Origin: Vanessa cardui
Lineage: Eukaryota; Arthropoda; Insecta; Lepidoptera; Nymphalidae
Assembly (NCBI RefSeq): GCF_905220365.1
Contig: NC_061126.1
Span: 15,934,001 to 15,998,000 of the forward strand
Length of the DNA: 64,000 nt
Direction: 5' to 3'
Shown: piece by piece, positions 1 through 12,200 of the stretch
Layout of the letters: each line of letters starts with the position of its first letter
How positions within the stretch are numbered: position 1 is the stretch's first letter
Made by a program: the position numbers and the translations under genes
Notes under the pieces: model-generated
The model's input: only the letters and a program-made list of their open reading frames with translations
Databases searched by the model: none
What the model was told of the DNA's origin: nothing

Positions 1-2
1 AA

Positions 3-449
3 CGCAGAGCTGCTCGAATTATCGACGATCAAACCCTTTTCGACCTGCTTGATCATTTGGCTTTGCGTAGAGATGTTAGATCACTCTGCATCTTATACCG
101 AATATTTCATGGAAAATGTTCGGAGGCATTGCTCGGATTAATCCCGGCTGCTGAATTTCACCTTCGAACATCTCGTTAAAATTCAAAGTTTCACCCACAC
201 CACCTTAATGTTCAAAAATCCACAAAAACACGATTTTTAAGACATTTTCTTCCTTGCATAACCACTCTGTTGAACCATCTTTCACCGACGCTTTTTCCGA
301 ACCAATACGACTTCGGAACCATAAAAAAAGAGCGTACTCCTCCTTAAAGGCCGGTAAGGCACCTTCAAGCCCCGCAGATGTCCATGGGTGTTGGTAATCA
401 CTTTCCATCAGATGAGCATCGTGCTCGTTTGCCCCCTATAATATAAAAA
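3..449 (+). pseudogene. 3' end of a degenerate non-LTR retrotransposon (Jockey/CR1-like LINE)
   Basis: Reading from base 3 gives the C-terminal tail typical of lepidopteran LINE reverse transcriptases: ALRRDVRSLCILYRIFHGKC, then a PAAEFHLRTSR-like stretch and, after an in-frame stop at 177-179, HPHHLN and FLPCITTLLNHL. A one-base deletion near 328 shifts the frame before the final KRAYSSLK-like segment, which ends in a stop near 397. A short A-rich tail follows at about 440-449. The copy is dead and continues to the left beyond the window. Family is inferred from these motifs; the exact clade is uncertain. Confidence 0.75.
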
Positions 450-539
450 AAGTCGTCGGTTGACTTTTAAATACATATGTATAAATTGTGTATACTTCTA
501 ATATATTTACGCTTATTTTATTATAAAATAAACCTGTTG

Positions 540-593
540 CTTCTTTTCCTGGACCACGAACCCCCCCCGAAATGAAATCCTGGCTACGGCCCT
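540..593 (-). repeat. Terminal fragment of a hAT-like MITE
   Basis: The stretch ends in CTACGGCCCTG, whose complement CAGGGCCGTAG is the usual terminal-inverted-repeat start of insect hAT elements, followed inward by a run of C (G on the other strand). A matching second end is not visible, so this is taken as a truncated copy. Confidence 0.35.
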
Positions 594-716
594 GTACTAA
601 ACAACAGAAAAAAGTGTGCCGCGCCGGGGACCGTTTATTATACATTTCGTTACAAGTAAAAAGGATAGCCTGTTAAAAACAATAAGTAAAAGGGATAACT
701 AGATGTTTTAATTACG

Positions 717-802
717 CAAAACGTATTACTACGTAATTATGATGTGTTAAAACGTATTACTACGTAAAACGACTAAAGACAAACGTCCCAATTGGGACGT
801 TT
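717..802. repeat. Direct repeat pair plus 22-bp perfect palindrome
   Basis: A 19-base unit beginning AAAACGTATTACTACG occurs at about 717-735 and again at about 750-768. It is followed at 781-802 by a perfect 22-base palindrome centred on CCCAATTGGG. Nothing coding overlaps. It could be a MITE end or a protein-binding site; function unknown. Confidence 0.6.
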
Positions 803-3800
803 TCTAGTCTTTACTTTTTGCGCGTTAATGACATATCTGTTTACTAGAACATCATTGGCTGCATATAATTTAAATGCGAATATTATTTTAAAATGAATAT
901 CGCAAAACTAAAAATGTTTATGTAAAAATATATATATAAAACTAAGCTTTACTTTTTAATTTGATTTTATCAAGTGAAACTAAATCTGCAACTCTATGTA
1001 TTTTATACAATTGACTTTTACTTTTTTTATCTAACATTGTACTAATTTTCATTAAAAGCTTTACAAATATATTGATCGAGCATTTTGTATCTCGTCTGTC
1101 ATATGTATTCTTGTATAATATGTTAGTTTAATTGAAAATATATAAAATGTAAACTTTTAAATTTTTCTTTCTTATCACTTTCGGTAGCGACACACTCTTA
1201 TTTACTTGCTACTTCATTTTCATTGTTTACATTTTTGTATAAATTGGTTTAAATTTATAGTTTATTCAAATAGTTTTTATTTTGACTAAATGTATTCAAC
1301 AATTTTCGAAATTACAAAACAAGGTATGTAAATCCAATTAAAAATTGGAAAATATTTCGCATTAAAAATGCTTTGAGTGTGATGACACTGACATGGTATC
1401 TACTTAATAAAAATTATAATTATTAAAATATACACTATTTTTAGAATCCACGTTTTATTATTTCTTAACACCGAAGTTGTAAAATTAACAGATGTGGAAG
1501 CCCGCCCGCAATCCACATCTGACAAGTTAAGAGATCCACCAACCCTTAAAAATACGAACTATGATTCAGACTTGATGATGAATGTAAAAACTAGAATATC
1601 TCTTAGAATTAGCGAAAAACTGTTGTATTTTACTTTGGTGACTTTCGAGTAAAAATCAAGGAACAACTCATGAGTTGTTTTTTATATACTATGTAAAATG
1701 TTACCATAAAATCTTAAATCTGGTAAAAAAAATCTTTAACATAAGTACCAATGGAATTAATGTTAAAGATTTTATTTAAATGCAGTAGGTACGTACATTT
1801 AAATCATTACATTGATTTCAAAGACGAGATACTACTGTAGTCTTAACTCGTATTGATACATATTGCAGTCGATAAAACAGTTTTATAGACCTATACATAG
1901 GCTAGCATGTATTATATGCTACTGCAGAGATCTATAATACTTATTTACATTTCTTTGATTTGATGTCAATTCGCAACAAATACTTAATAAGAATAACAAC
2001 ATATGCTATGCTATAACCATCGTTTGAAATAAACATTACCAATATTTTAAATTATATGGTATTTTCAGTAGTAAAAAATAAACTATATTTTTTTATAAAA
2101 ATTATCTATATGTAGAAATAAACTTAAACATTTTGAATTTACAAAATAAAAGCGCATTTTATTTTATGACATTAAAATTAAAGAGTCGTAATTTATAATT
2201 TGTATATCACGAGACTAAAACACGAGCCGCAGTGGTGTGGCGGCAGATAGGCAAAATTGTCGTTATCATCTGGCACTTTAAGAAACCAGTTTTCCATGAA
2301 ACTAAGAATTTAATTTAATGGAACAACTTTTCTAAGGTTTTAATGCTAGTATGTTTAAAGTATACACAAGCAATATTTTGACAATAAACACCAAATGTTC
2401 ATAGCTGTTAATGTTGAATGAGTGCCAGTCGTACATTACATACATACATACACAACTGTTGTTTTCATTAATTTGACGTCATCAAAATGACTGAACGTAT
2501 CTTTGTGGAATAAAAATAAAAAAGGTTTAAAAGTTAATTTAATGTTATGGCTGAGTTTATTTTCAGACAGTATAATATAGTGTAAGATGTACGTTAAAAG
2601 AAGGTTCCTTTATAAATATAAACAAATATTACTCATACATTTTTTCTACACGATTTCAGAATATTTAAACTAGTTATTATGATGAACTGAAATTTAAAAA
2701 AATAAATAAATTTACTTATACGTATTGGAATAACATTAAAAATCCTTAGATAATGCTAAGTTAATATAAAGTTATAATTAAACTGAAAAAATATTCCATG
2801 AAACAAAGAAAAATACAAAAAACAATCAGTGTATTCACTGGACTAACAAATAAATATTTTAAAAATTGTATGTTTCTTAAAATAAAATATATAAAAATAA
2901 TTAAGTTCATGTGATTACTTAAAGAGATTATTTTTGTAAATCTAAATTTAATTAAAGGTTCTAAATTAAATTTCAAAGAATGTTATTGCAAGTTAACTTT
3001 GTTACCTGTATTTTGTATAGTCTGTCTACTGTGTAGGATAGAATATGAGATTATCTATGGCAAAACTTTCACTGTCACGATGTTAGTGTGAGTAAAATAT
3101 TCGAATGTGTGAAACATTTAACCGTACTGTCACAAATTTTGGCAGTTGTGTGCGTTCAAAAGAACTCGCTTGTCGCGTTGCGGTGCGTGTGCTTTCCACA
3201 ATTGACTTTCATCGCCTCGTAAGTTTGTGATTTTTATATATTATAGTGTATTTAGTGGCTTCCAAACGTTTCCCATGGCCTTAAATATAACGAAAGAAGA
3301 GCGCATTATGCGGGGGATGCTAAGGATCCGCCAAGAATATTCGATCGGTTCGTGTCGATGCGTCACCTTTGTGAGCCATTTTACAAGTTCCTGTTATTCT
3401 AGAATCTGTATGAATCTCGTGCATTGTTTATTACTAACGTCGAATTGAACTCATGAGATGAGTAAAACACGGGAGATTCGATAACTTGATGAGGGTAAAG
3501 TGCATTCTAACCTATCACAGTAAGGACAAGGAAGTCGTATTTTGCCAGTGGCGCTAGCTGGCCGCTTGTTCCTTTATGTGTGTTTTTGCTACATTCTGTT
3601 TCTTTATTGTCCCGAATCACGGGTCTAACCTTAACATGTATAGGAAGTGAATAACTTCAATGTGCTTTTTTATGGGCGAAACAGTTTTTTACCATAACTG
3701 TAACTAATAGGTTACCCTGTTATTAATCTTCTTCTATAATAAGCATATCACTTTAATCCATTTTGTGGAGAATTGAGTGAAATAAATTGAAGCCCGCTTT

Positions 3801-6800
3801 TGAATTAAGATTGAAACATATTCATTGCAATAAGATAATATTATTAATTACTGAAATCCAACAATTAAAAATATTACAAACACTACTAAAATACCCTATT
3901 ACAAAAAAAAAACTGTTTCTGTTTTTGTATAAGTATGCATCCCTTTTAAGGGAGTTGCAAAAAGTCATTTATACATATATAATATAGTAATAAATATTTC
4001 ATAATATTTTTAAATAATGCACTCACTTGTTGATGTGACTAACACACTAAAGTCTACAACAAGTCCTTATAGATAGATGCACAGATAGGAGACTAGCATT
4101 GTTATCTGTGTTTACTGCACATGTTTGACTTTAGCCTCCCTATACTTCAATTATAACATGAGAAGTGCTGTTTGAAAATAATATTTCAATGTCAAATAAA
4201 TTCCATGAATTATATAAATTATTCATTGCCTCAGAAGTGCATTACTTACTTTTGTTATTCACTTTGTTTGTGATTCTAATCAATTGCCAATAACTTAGTC
4301 TTCGTTAATATACAAGCATATAACGGCTCCTCCATATCTGAAAGAAATGTCCGTGTTGATCAAGTGATCGCTTTGCTCTGTTGTATCACAATCATTAATA
4401 TTTAAACACTTACATAACAATTGATTTATTGTGTTGTTATACTACATTTTAAGCATATGTGTTTATTGTTTGATTATCAAACCATAATATATTGATAAAT
4501 ATCCAACTGTAAGTAGGTTTCTAGAGCAATATTTGTAGTTAAAAAAAGTAGTAAATGGCTGTATAATGCATATTGAGTTAGGCAGTCTGGTTAGTAGGTC
4601 AGGTCGCGGCAAGGCCTTCGCGGCTCGTACTGTGCATAGGAAGCGAGGGAGACGCAGCGGCAGCGGGAGCGGGCGCGTACGATGGATCTGGGTCAATGGT
4701 AGCGGAGCGGGCCGCGCCACAGCACGCCACGGCCGCTGCAAGTGGGTCGCCCGCCCGCCCCGCTCCGCGCCCTTCCCCTGCGACCCTTGTCTATTGCGCT
4801 TTTATTGCTATGCGATTATTATGGATCCGTTCTACCTGCTACCTCCGAGCCGCTCGCGCCTACCTCCTACGAATGAGTTATCCCGAAAAATAAACGTGTA
4901 TCATATAGGTTATTACTTATTCGATATTATCGATGTTTGCAACTAAAACTACCCGTTCCTATCATCATATTATAGGCTAGGATTAGTGCGATCGCATATG
5001 TCGATTTACGGATCGAAGCGACGACGCGCCATTCGGCCGGACTACGTAGATCTTGACCTTGGCTAGGTTAGGTACGTACGGTTAATGACCTCGCCCACAA
5101 TGACAAATTGAAAGCAACATATACTGAGAAAATTAGACTTGTACGGAGTTTACATTGCCAAATTCTATTTAATGTCATGTATCATTTTTGTTTTATTTTA
5201 AATAAATGAAACAAAACATAAAAATACATTGAATGAGCCATCCTAGTGTTTTCGTGATCACGTATCACTGCCGATGCGAACTACGAATCTATACTACTAG
5301 TAAATCCAATCAATATAAACCGACCCTTCTGCCCTCCAAGCAGCTCATTCTAATGGCTATAACATTCAGAAGTATTTAATAAATTTTAATTGTGTTTAAA
5401 CAAAGCGCTAGTTTAGGACTGCTTCGTATTCGGCAAATATGTCCGACTAACTCACCAGCGAACAGTTGACTCGCTTGTTGTAAGCGTTACGATAATCTAA
5501 TTGTATCGACTTTCGATGGCGTTACTTAAAGAGACGCCCGCCATTGCTGCGGCGCTAATATTCATACACCAAAATCTCAAATTCAGTTTTGTGCTTAGTG
5601 TCGCGGTAGCGCATCTAAAGCGACCCTTCCCTCGGCCACCCATCAGCAACCTCCTCGTGCGTCTCTCTCACTCCTTGTTTTTCGGCGATTACACGCACAA
5701 CAGGCCCGGGCGAGCGGGGCCAGCGGGCATAAGGGTCCCACGCTACAAAACTTGTAACTTGCGAATCTAAAAAATGTGACAACGATTCGCATTCCTAAAT
5801 CCATGCGTGTTTCTTCGCTATATTTTAACGGTATGTCGATGACTGGCAGATGTAAATATGTAGAATAGCAAATGACAAGAAATGTAATTTCACATGAGGT
5901 ATAATGTTAGTTAATTTAACTTAAACAAAAAAGAAATTGAACTTGTCTCTCTTTAGTCAGTCAGTCACAGAACGCGATTTGGTTCTTGACTCCTCGTTGT
6001 TTCGAAAACCCATTTAACAACAAATATTGTAATTCCATTGGGCGTATGAACACTATTGATGAAATCAATTACGAGAATTTTCCATTCTTTCATTTTTCGT
6101 TAAAATTTAGCATCCCTTGCGTCAATTATGCGGCCAACGTTAGCAGTAGTGATACTACAAGCGGTGTTTCTTCCGTCGAAGCAGTTTGCTTGCCCAGTTT
6201 ATGGCTCTGTTCCGTGATAATACACATTCTATATTGTAATGTTCTTTCGAATAAAATGTTAACTCGAAAGAGTGTAGTAGTTTATGCACCTACATCTCGA
6301 AACAAAAATATGACTGAAACTTTTTTTAAATATGTTTATTTTAATAGAGTAGAAATTGGAAAAAATCAACCAAACAAAGAATATTTGTATATGAATAAAA
6401 TAGGCACGTTGAATGGTAACATTCAATAGTGTCACCATATGAAGCGCAGTACTAACCGAACGTTTAAGATAACTAAAATATATGTTCCAGCACTCACTGT
6501 TAGGGTACTCGGATGCGCGTTTCTTTTAGACTAGGTTTACGAAATGTTTATTTTTTTATCTATTCGCTGTCCAGTATAAGTCCAGTGAGAAACGAACAAA
6601 GTTTACATACAAATGAAGATTCAGTTAAATTAATATTTTGTCAACTTTGCTCAGCAGCCAGCACGCCTTTCTGTCGCTTCGCTCTTATACGATATACGAC
6701 ACTGTTGAGGACAAGGCAGGCGAAGTTGTCGATATCAACGCTTATTTTTATAAATTTTGCATCGGTCCGCTCTCGCGTTGGTGTTCACCAAAATGGTTAG

Positions 6801-9115
6801 GTGTGTGTGTGATGGGGAGGGGAGTGCGGCGAGCGGCGCGCGGGCGGCGCGGCGGGGTCGTCGACCGCGCGGGAGGCGCGCGTGGAGTGCGCCGCGCGCC
6901 CAGCTCGCCGCCCGCGCGCCCGAGCACCGCACCTGGGGGATGCAGCGCGCTCGGGTCACTGACACCGCGCCGCGCAACGACCCTCCGCACAGTGCACCGG
7001 TGTCGTCTGCCCTCTCTCCTCTAAACACACACCGTACACTAGATATGATCCTTTACGTCTAATGCGCGCGTTTGAAATTTCTGTTGAAAATCGAAATTTA
7101 TGTTCATTGTGGAGCCTGTCATTGACTGTCCGATTACGTCCGGTGTACCTTAGCCCTGACTAGAGATCGGTATAATTCGATAGCGAACGATGTTGCAAAT
7201 GACTATCTCTGGATCGGAGAGTGTAACGCACGTTACGGCGACCTTGCCGCGGCAGCCCAAGGCCCCGAGTAGAGGGCGAGCGGCGAGTGCGGCGACCCCG
7301 CGCTATCGAGCGAGTGACGGGCCATGTCGCACTCGCCGCGCGGCCGGCTCTACCCCTCGACTTATCGCATGAGCTAGACGACGTTATATCCGCCGAGTTC
7401 GAGCGCAGAATGATATAGTCTCGAAACTGTCGCAAAGGCCGGCGGCTGCTGAGCGCCACTCGCACCTGCCGCGAGTTCGGCTGACGCCGAGTTGGTACAT
7501 GAGTAGCGAGCTATGAGTTAATACAATGGTATAATATGATAATACTTTCAACATCTAGCCAGCACTTCGTCAACAATAAGACAACAGCCAGTAAAAGTAA
7601 ATGCATTCACTATGATTATGACTCCGGTAGGAGCGGATACACAAAAATTAGTCTTTAGACTGACTATGCAGCACGTGACGAATGGGAGCATCTTTACTTT
7701 TCTGCTTAGGGTGGCCACCTACAAGTTCACATTAAATTGGTATTTATTTCAAATGGTTTTCTTATCTTCCGGTAACGTTTATAAATAAGCCTAATTGATT
7801 CAGACTCGGTCAACTGCACTTGCGTAAACTCAAAAAGAAATAAAGCCTCGAATAATTCGTAACTTTTATTAAAATAAACGACATTGACGACACTACGTGA
7901 CGGTTTTCTAAATTATAAAATGTAAAAAAATAACACATGTTTATGTTATAAAGTTGCTCAGTTTGTATTTACGTTTAAACGAGCTTTTTGTGTTTGCGCT
8001 ACAACTTCACTTGTGGCGGGACGTTATGTAGCGGAGCAATGCCTTACCTATCATCCAATGCAGCAATCTGCATGAAATATATATAATAGGGTCACCGCAA
8101 ACGAGCCACCAGCCACAACCATAAAAAGCTTGACGCCACACGCTACAATCGGCGAATCCATACAATATGTGTGAAAACTACAGAAAATATACCGGTGGTA
8201 GCGTTTTGTGGTAGTAGCCGATGGCTCGTGTCCGACCACTAATTGCCCACTGCTAGTTCGCGCAGGCCTACGCCGTATTGGGGAATTATCTATCTTATGA
8301 TATTTTGTTGCTATACCGACTTGAACGCAGACTTACTTTGTATGGAATTATTTACCATTAGCATTACAAAAAATATTTGTAACATTATTTACAACTGAAA
8401 AAATAATATTTTGTTAGGCTGCATAACATCTTATAATTCCTAATACCACATTATAAGCTATATTTTCATCCCAAATAATAAACTGAAGTATATGGTACAA
8501 TTTTATTAGTCCACCGATCTTAACGCAGCTGACTATTTTGTAGAAAATTTTTGTTCATTCGTCCATGGCTAATGTTCACACTCGGCCACCGGCCCTGTTC
8601 GGCTTTGAGGAATTTATTTCTGAACAAGTGCTACTTGTTTGACGATCACTAAGCAGGGAGTGCTCTCACATTGAATCGACATTATTCAGGAGTTAATTAT
8701 TATTATTTTTGCATATTATTTGTGATGTTTTATTTCTATTTTCTGCACTCAACTAGTCAACGAGTTTTGCTACTGCCTTTATCAATAAAAATAAAACAGC
8801 AATAAAATCTATACAATCTCAATACACATACAGGGACAGTCGATTGATATATGCAACCGCAGTTAATACTTTTCGATTTCTGTAGTAAACATTTTAGAAA
8901 AGATAACTGAATCCCACGCCGACTACTCGGCGAGCCAAACTACAAGCAGCCTTATCAATTTCGCAGAGAGGGTTAGCAGTAAGGAGCAATAGTGAGTGTA
9001 ACGAGTGTGACGAGTGTTCACGTCGACAGAGCCAGACGGAGGCGATCGCTGAGCGCGTCGCGAAGAGAGGCGGAGGCGAGGCGAGTGTGCGTGAGGCGGC
9101 GACACCGGCCGCAAG

Positions 9116-9262
9116 ACGGAGAGCGCGCGGCAGTCGGGGCCCGTGCTGCGCGCCGCGGGGCGGACGCCGGTCCCCCCGAGGCGGCGCTGGGTCCCGCCCT
9201 CCTCGCTGCGGCACCACGATGTGCCCGACGGCGACGCCAAACACGACATCATCCACAGAAAG
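9116..9262 (+). CDS. NAT1: NAT1 exon 1 (N-terminus, proposed ACG start)
   Basis: Frame is fixed by RWVPPSSLRHHD and KHDIIHRK leading into exon 2. After the in-frame TGA at 9092 there is no ATG. ACG at 9116 has A at -3 and G at +4 and is followed by ESA, as is the GUG start of the vertebrate protein. GTG at 9143 is the alternative but has C at both -3 and +4. Donor AAG|GTGAGG, phase 0. Confidence 0.7.
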
Positions 9263-12200
9263 GTGAGGCCGCGCCGCGCCCGCCTGCGCCGCCTGGCGCC
9301 GCTCGGCGCCGCTCGGCGACCGCTCACTGAGTCCGTTTGTTGTCACAGGTGCGCGGCATACTGAACAAACTCACCCCGGAGAAATTCCAAAAACTGAGTG
9401 ATGATCTACTCGGTCTGGAATTGAATTCGGATAAGGTGCTGAAGGGAGTCATACTTCTCATATTCGAGAAGGCGCTGGATGAGCCCAAGTACTCGTCTAT
9501 GTACGCGCAGCTCTGCAAGCGGCTCAGCGAGGAGGCACCGAACTTCGAGCCGCCCGGACAGCCTTGCACCTTCAAGCTGCTTTTGCTTAACAAATGTCGG
9601 ACCGAGTTCGAGAACCGCGCTCAGGTATGTGCTCACTCTGGCGCGCCTACGATGTCTCGAGGTAAACGAAAGCACTAATCGAATCGCATTGTATTCCAAA
9701 GGCGTTCGCGGCCTTCGACGACAAGGCGCTCACACCAGAAGAAGAAGAAAAACGACACCTAGCCAAATGCAAAATGCTCGGCAACATCAAATTCATCGGC
9801 GAGCTCGGCAAGCTCGAGATCCTCGCCGAGTCGATCTTGCACCGCTGCATCCAGAACCTGCTGGCCCGGCGCGCCGCCGCCGAGCACCACGAGGACCTCG
9901 AGTGCCTGGCGCAGCTCGTGCGCACCTGCGGCCGCGTGCTGGACTCGGAGCGCGGCCGCGGCCTCATGGACCAGTACTTCGCGCGCATCGAGACGCTGTC
10001 GGCGTCGCGCGAGCTGGCGCCGCGCATCCGCTTCATGCTGCGCGACACGGTGGAGCTGCGCCGCAGCGGCTGGGTGCCGCGCACGGCGTCGTCGGCCGAG
10101 GGGCCCGTGCCCATCCACCAGCTGCGCGCCGACGACGAGCCGCCGTCGCGGCGCGAGCGCGAGCGCGACCGCGAGCGCGACCGCGAGCGCGACTCGCTGT
10201 TCCGCGGCGGGCTGCGCGCGCGCCCGCTCGACGACGTGCTGGCCGGCCTCAGCCTGCAGCCCGCCACGGCGCTCGTGCCGCCGCCCGACAAGCTCTTCGG
10301 CAACGGCTTCGCGCCGCGCGACGCCTTCCGCCAGCGCTCGGCGCCCGGCTACTACCCGCGCTCGCACTACAAGCAGCAGCACTCGCCGCACTCGGCGCAC
10401 GCGCCGCACGCGCCGCAGGGCAACGGCTCCAAGGACTCCACGCGCGCCAGCAAGTCGCGCGTCACCATGACGTCGGGCGGCCTGCAGGACGTGCAGATGC
10501 GCCCGGCGGCCAACTCGCTCATGTTCACCGCCAACCGCCTGTCGCGCCCGCAGCCCGCGCCGCTGCCGCTGGCGCCGCAGAGTGAGTGCCGCCTTTCGTA
10601 CCGACGCCCGGCCCCCGTCTCGTCGACCGCCACGTAACCCCGCAATCTTCTTGCAGACGTGCTCACCCCCTCGTTCGCCAGTGCGCCGCCGCTGATGAAG
10701 GAGCCCGCCATCGCCATCAAACCGGCTCCCGACAAAAAGGATAAACCGAAGAAGGACAAGGTGCGTTCGATGCGACCGCGCGGTCGGACGTCATCGAGAT
10801 GGCTGCGGAGTGGGCGTGATATATCGTCTCTCGATCCGTCCCGCAGGCCCTGAACAAGGAGGAGGCCTGCCGGCTGGCCATCGAGGCGGTGACGGCGCTG
10901 GCGGCGCTCGAGCACGAGCAGGACGGCGAGCCCGAGCGCGAGCCCGAGCGCGAGCCGGCCGCGCTGCGGCGCCTGCGCGAGCTGCAGCTGCCCGACAAGG
11001 TGCTGCGGCGCGTCATCGCCGCCGTGCTGGAGCACGCGCTGGCGGGCGACGCGGGCGCGGGCGGCGCGGCGGGCGCGGCGCCGCCGGCGGCCGAGGGCGC
11101 GCTGGCGGGCGCGGCGTGCGGCGTGGTGCGCGCCGTCAAGCGCGCGCCGCTGGGCGAGGCGCTGCGCGCGCTGCTGCTGGCGCACCACCCGCACCGCCGC
11201 CTGCCCGCGCTGCTGGCGCACGCCGTCCGGCAGGTGCGACCGCGAGCGCTACAAATATCTCGCAATTTTCTCTTTTCCAATTAGTACTACTTACTGAGGC
11301 TATCATCTCAATGGATAAAACATTACTCATGTATCATATTCAGATCCGAAATTACATAATCATAAATGTTCCTAGTACACATGTACTGGGCTAAAAGTTC
11401 AAACAATACTTTATGCAAACTTTACAAAGTAATTGAATTTTACGACTGAAATTATGTAACGGTTAATTTAAAAATAAAAACAACATTGTGTGTTAATGTC
11501 GTAGTAACTTAAATCATATAATGAAATGTATGCAGACTCGCCTGCTCGCCCCGCTCGGAGCGAATCGAGTACTAGTGTAGTGTAGCGAATGTCACACGAG
11601 TACATCGTAAACTCGAAACACCGACAGAAACTAGTAACGCTGTCGGAGGTGGGCGCCTGGTGCGAGGGCGGCCAGCACCACCCGCTGCTGCTGGAGGTGC
11701 TGCAGGCGCTGGGCGAGGCGGTGGGCGCGGAGCGGCTGCAGGCGCTGTACGGCGAGAGCAAGGTGAACCTGTGCGCCTACGTGTCGGAGCGCGAGGGCGG
11801 CAGCGCGGCGCGCGCGCTGGACGCGCTGGAGGCGCGCGGGCTGGGCGCGCTCGTGCCGCAGCTGCGCGTGCAGGCCGCGCTGGCGCGCCAGCTGGCCGCC
11901 GAGCCCGCGCCCACGGCGCTGTACCGCTGGATCAAGGCCAACGTGGAGCCCGCCGTGCGCCACAACGGCGCCTTCGTGTCGGCGCTCGTGGCGCTCGTGG
12001 CCGAGCACGTGACGGCGGCGGCGGGCGCGGCGGGGCAGGCGCCGCCCGACAAGGCGGCGCTGGAGCGCGAGAAGGCGCTGGCCGAGGCCTACGCGCCGCT
12101 GCTCACGGCGCTGCTGGAGGGCCGGCCCGACCTGCAGCTGGCCGCCGTGTACGCCGTGCAGCTGCACGCGCACCACCACCGCTACCCGAAAGGCATGCTG

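Larger units (their letters stand above)
450..8900. other. Upstream non-coding region with CpG-rich islands
   Basis: No convincing gene is seen here. The background is AT-rich, broken by GC/CpG-rich blocks at about 4590-4790, 6800-7020 and 7230-7470 that look like promoter islands or first-exon DNA. A possible noncoding exon end sits near 3217 (GTAAGT donor after a GC-moderate stretch). An open frame of about 128 codons from the ATG at 6046 shows no recognisable motif and is probably chance. Some of this DNA may hold 5' UTR exons of NAT1, which cannot be proved without transcripts. Confidence 0.5.

Noticed and set aside
4463..4946. Overlapping open frames on both strands near 4.6 kb
   Set aside because: They follow from a GC/CpG-rich block that lacks stops on all frames; peptides are Arg/Gly/Ser low complexity.
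5986..6429. Open frame of 147 codons
   Set aside because: First ATG is at 6046; codon use is like the AT-rich background, there are no motifs, and no splice pattern links it to a neighbour.
6735..7465. Long Arg/Ala-rich frames on both strands at 6.7-7.5 kb
   Set aside because: Same GC effect; opposite-strand frames overlap fully and none resembles a protein.
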